Below are positions 63,812-64,000 of a stretch of DNA of 64,000 nt, piece after piece. Location of the stretch: contig CBDCWO010000006.1 of the NCBI GenBank assembly GCA_965223405.1, positions 5,890,001-5,954,000 on the forward strand, read 5' to 3'. The notes beneath the pieces are model-generated. The model was not told the DNA's origin. It worked only from the letters and a program-made list of their open reading frames with translations, and made no database searches. Position 1 is the stretch's first letter. The number at the start of each line of letters is the position of its first letter. The stretch comes from CBDCWO01 sp965223405. Its GTDB lineage: Bacteria > Bacteroidota > Bacteroidia > Chitinophagales > Saprospiraceae. A program made the position numbers and the translations under genes.

Positions 63812-64000
63812 TCAATTCGGTGTTCGGATGTGGTCAAGGGCGACTTCAGTCAAACACTCATGCCCTCCCTCAAATACGGTAATCTCTACCAAATCCTTAT
63901 AACCTCTATAATAGTGGATTTTCCTATCGCCAATCATTTTCCGGCTGTTGCTTGCAAAATTTCGTGCAGCCAGCATCTCATTGATATCTGCCACCGGGAT
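63812..64000 (-). CDS. Alpha/beta hydrolase, C-terminal fragment (cut by right edge)
   Basis: Open to the right edge; the true start lies beyond it. The visible 62 codons end with VEITVFEGGHECLTEV, in which the His of GGHE is the likely catalytic histidine of an alpha/beta hydrolase (dienelactone-hydrolase or acetyl-xylan-esterase type). TGA at 63814-63812. An internal GTG at 63994 is not the start. It probably belongs to the same run as the sulfatase 94 bases downstream. Confidence 0.65.
   Translation of the reverse strand: MPVADINEMLAARNFASNSRKMIGDRKIHYYRGYKDLVEITVFEGGHECLTEVALDHIRTPN

Noticed and set aside
1..64000. CRISPR arrays, tRNA or rRNA genes.
   Set aside because: No regularly spaced direct repeats and no tRNA/rRNA-like stretches were recognised by eye; absence is not proven without a covariance search.

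Overview
The window looks like a chromosomal segment of a free-living, carbohydrate-degrading Bacteroidota bacterium. The evidence is AT-rich DNA, many short N-terminal lipoprotein or Tat-like signals, SGNH-free alpha/beta hydrolases, TPR/HTH regulators, DUF families common in that phylum, and above all eleven type I sulfatases of S1 type alongside rhamnosidases. Species cannot be told from the sequence. No rRNA, tRNA, CRISPR array, SusC/SusD pair or sulfatase-maturing enzyme was seen.

Region 1 (1-14149, all on the minus strand): a catabolic block read from right to left. It holds a URO-D-family protein, a decayed C-terminal piece of a GH106-like enzyme, an L-rhamnose/H+ symporter (rhaT), a fucose/arabinose-isomerase-like protein, a GH106 alpha-L-rhamnosidase, a FAD oxidoreductase, a two-domain esterase (CE15-like plus a second alpha/beta hydrolase), a sulfatase, a Tat-exported Gfo/Idh/MocA protein, and the start of a lipoprotein cytochrome c that runs off the left edge. 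Together these fit release, import and isomerisation of L-rhamnose from a sulfated, esterified glycan.

Region 2 (14456-25943): an accessory stretch of small, unrelated genes, nearly all in one orientation, with long gaps. It carries a TauE/SafE-type exporter, three small membrane DUF proteins (DUF1761, DUF4345, DUF4386), a 46-residue ATGA-coupled ORF, a SnoaL-cyclase fusion, two alpha/beta hydrolases, an IS200-type transposon on the plus strand, a broken DUF4440-like gene, a phosphotriesterase-like lipoprotein, a truncated esterase and several inverted-repeat elements. It looks like a place of repeated insertion and loss.

Region 3 (25944-29496): a protein with a covalent-FMN (ApbE-type) attachment motif and a class III cyclase with TPR repeats.

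Region 4 (29565-50533): the sulfatase core. An eight-gene minus-strand run from GH78 (42135) down to a FAD oxidoreductase (29565) includes four sulfatases and a GH106-like enzyme. To its right are four more sulfatases, one on the plus strand, and an amidohydrolase. Two repeat elements sit between the blocks.

Region 5 (50534-64000): a palindromic repeat, then a plus-strand pair (65-residue protein and a TPR/HTH regulator), then a minus-strand run with an Asp-box sialidase-like protein, a GH127 beta-L-arabinofuranosidase, two sulfatases (one with an atypical CRPSL active-site motif), two Tat-type Gfo/Idh/MocA proteins, a metallophosphoesterase, and the C-terminal end of an alpha/beta hydrolase cut by the right edge.

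Overall inference: the genes serve stepwise desulfation and exo-cleavage of a rhamnose-containing sulfated polysaccharide (an ulvan-like or related algal glycan is a reasonable guess, not shown), with sugar uptake by RhaT and possible sulfate/sulfite export by the TauE/SafE protein.
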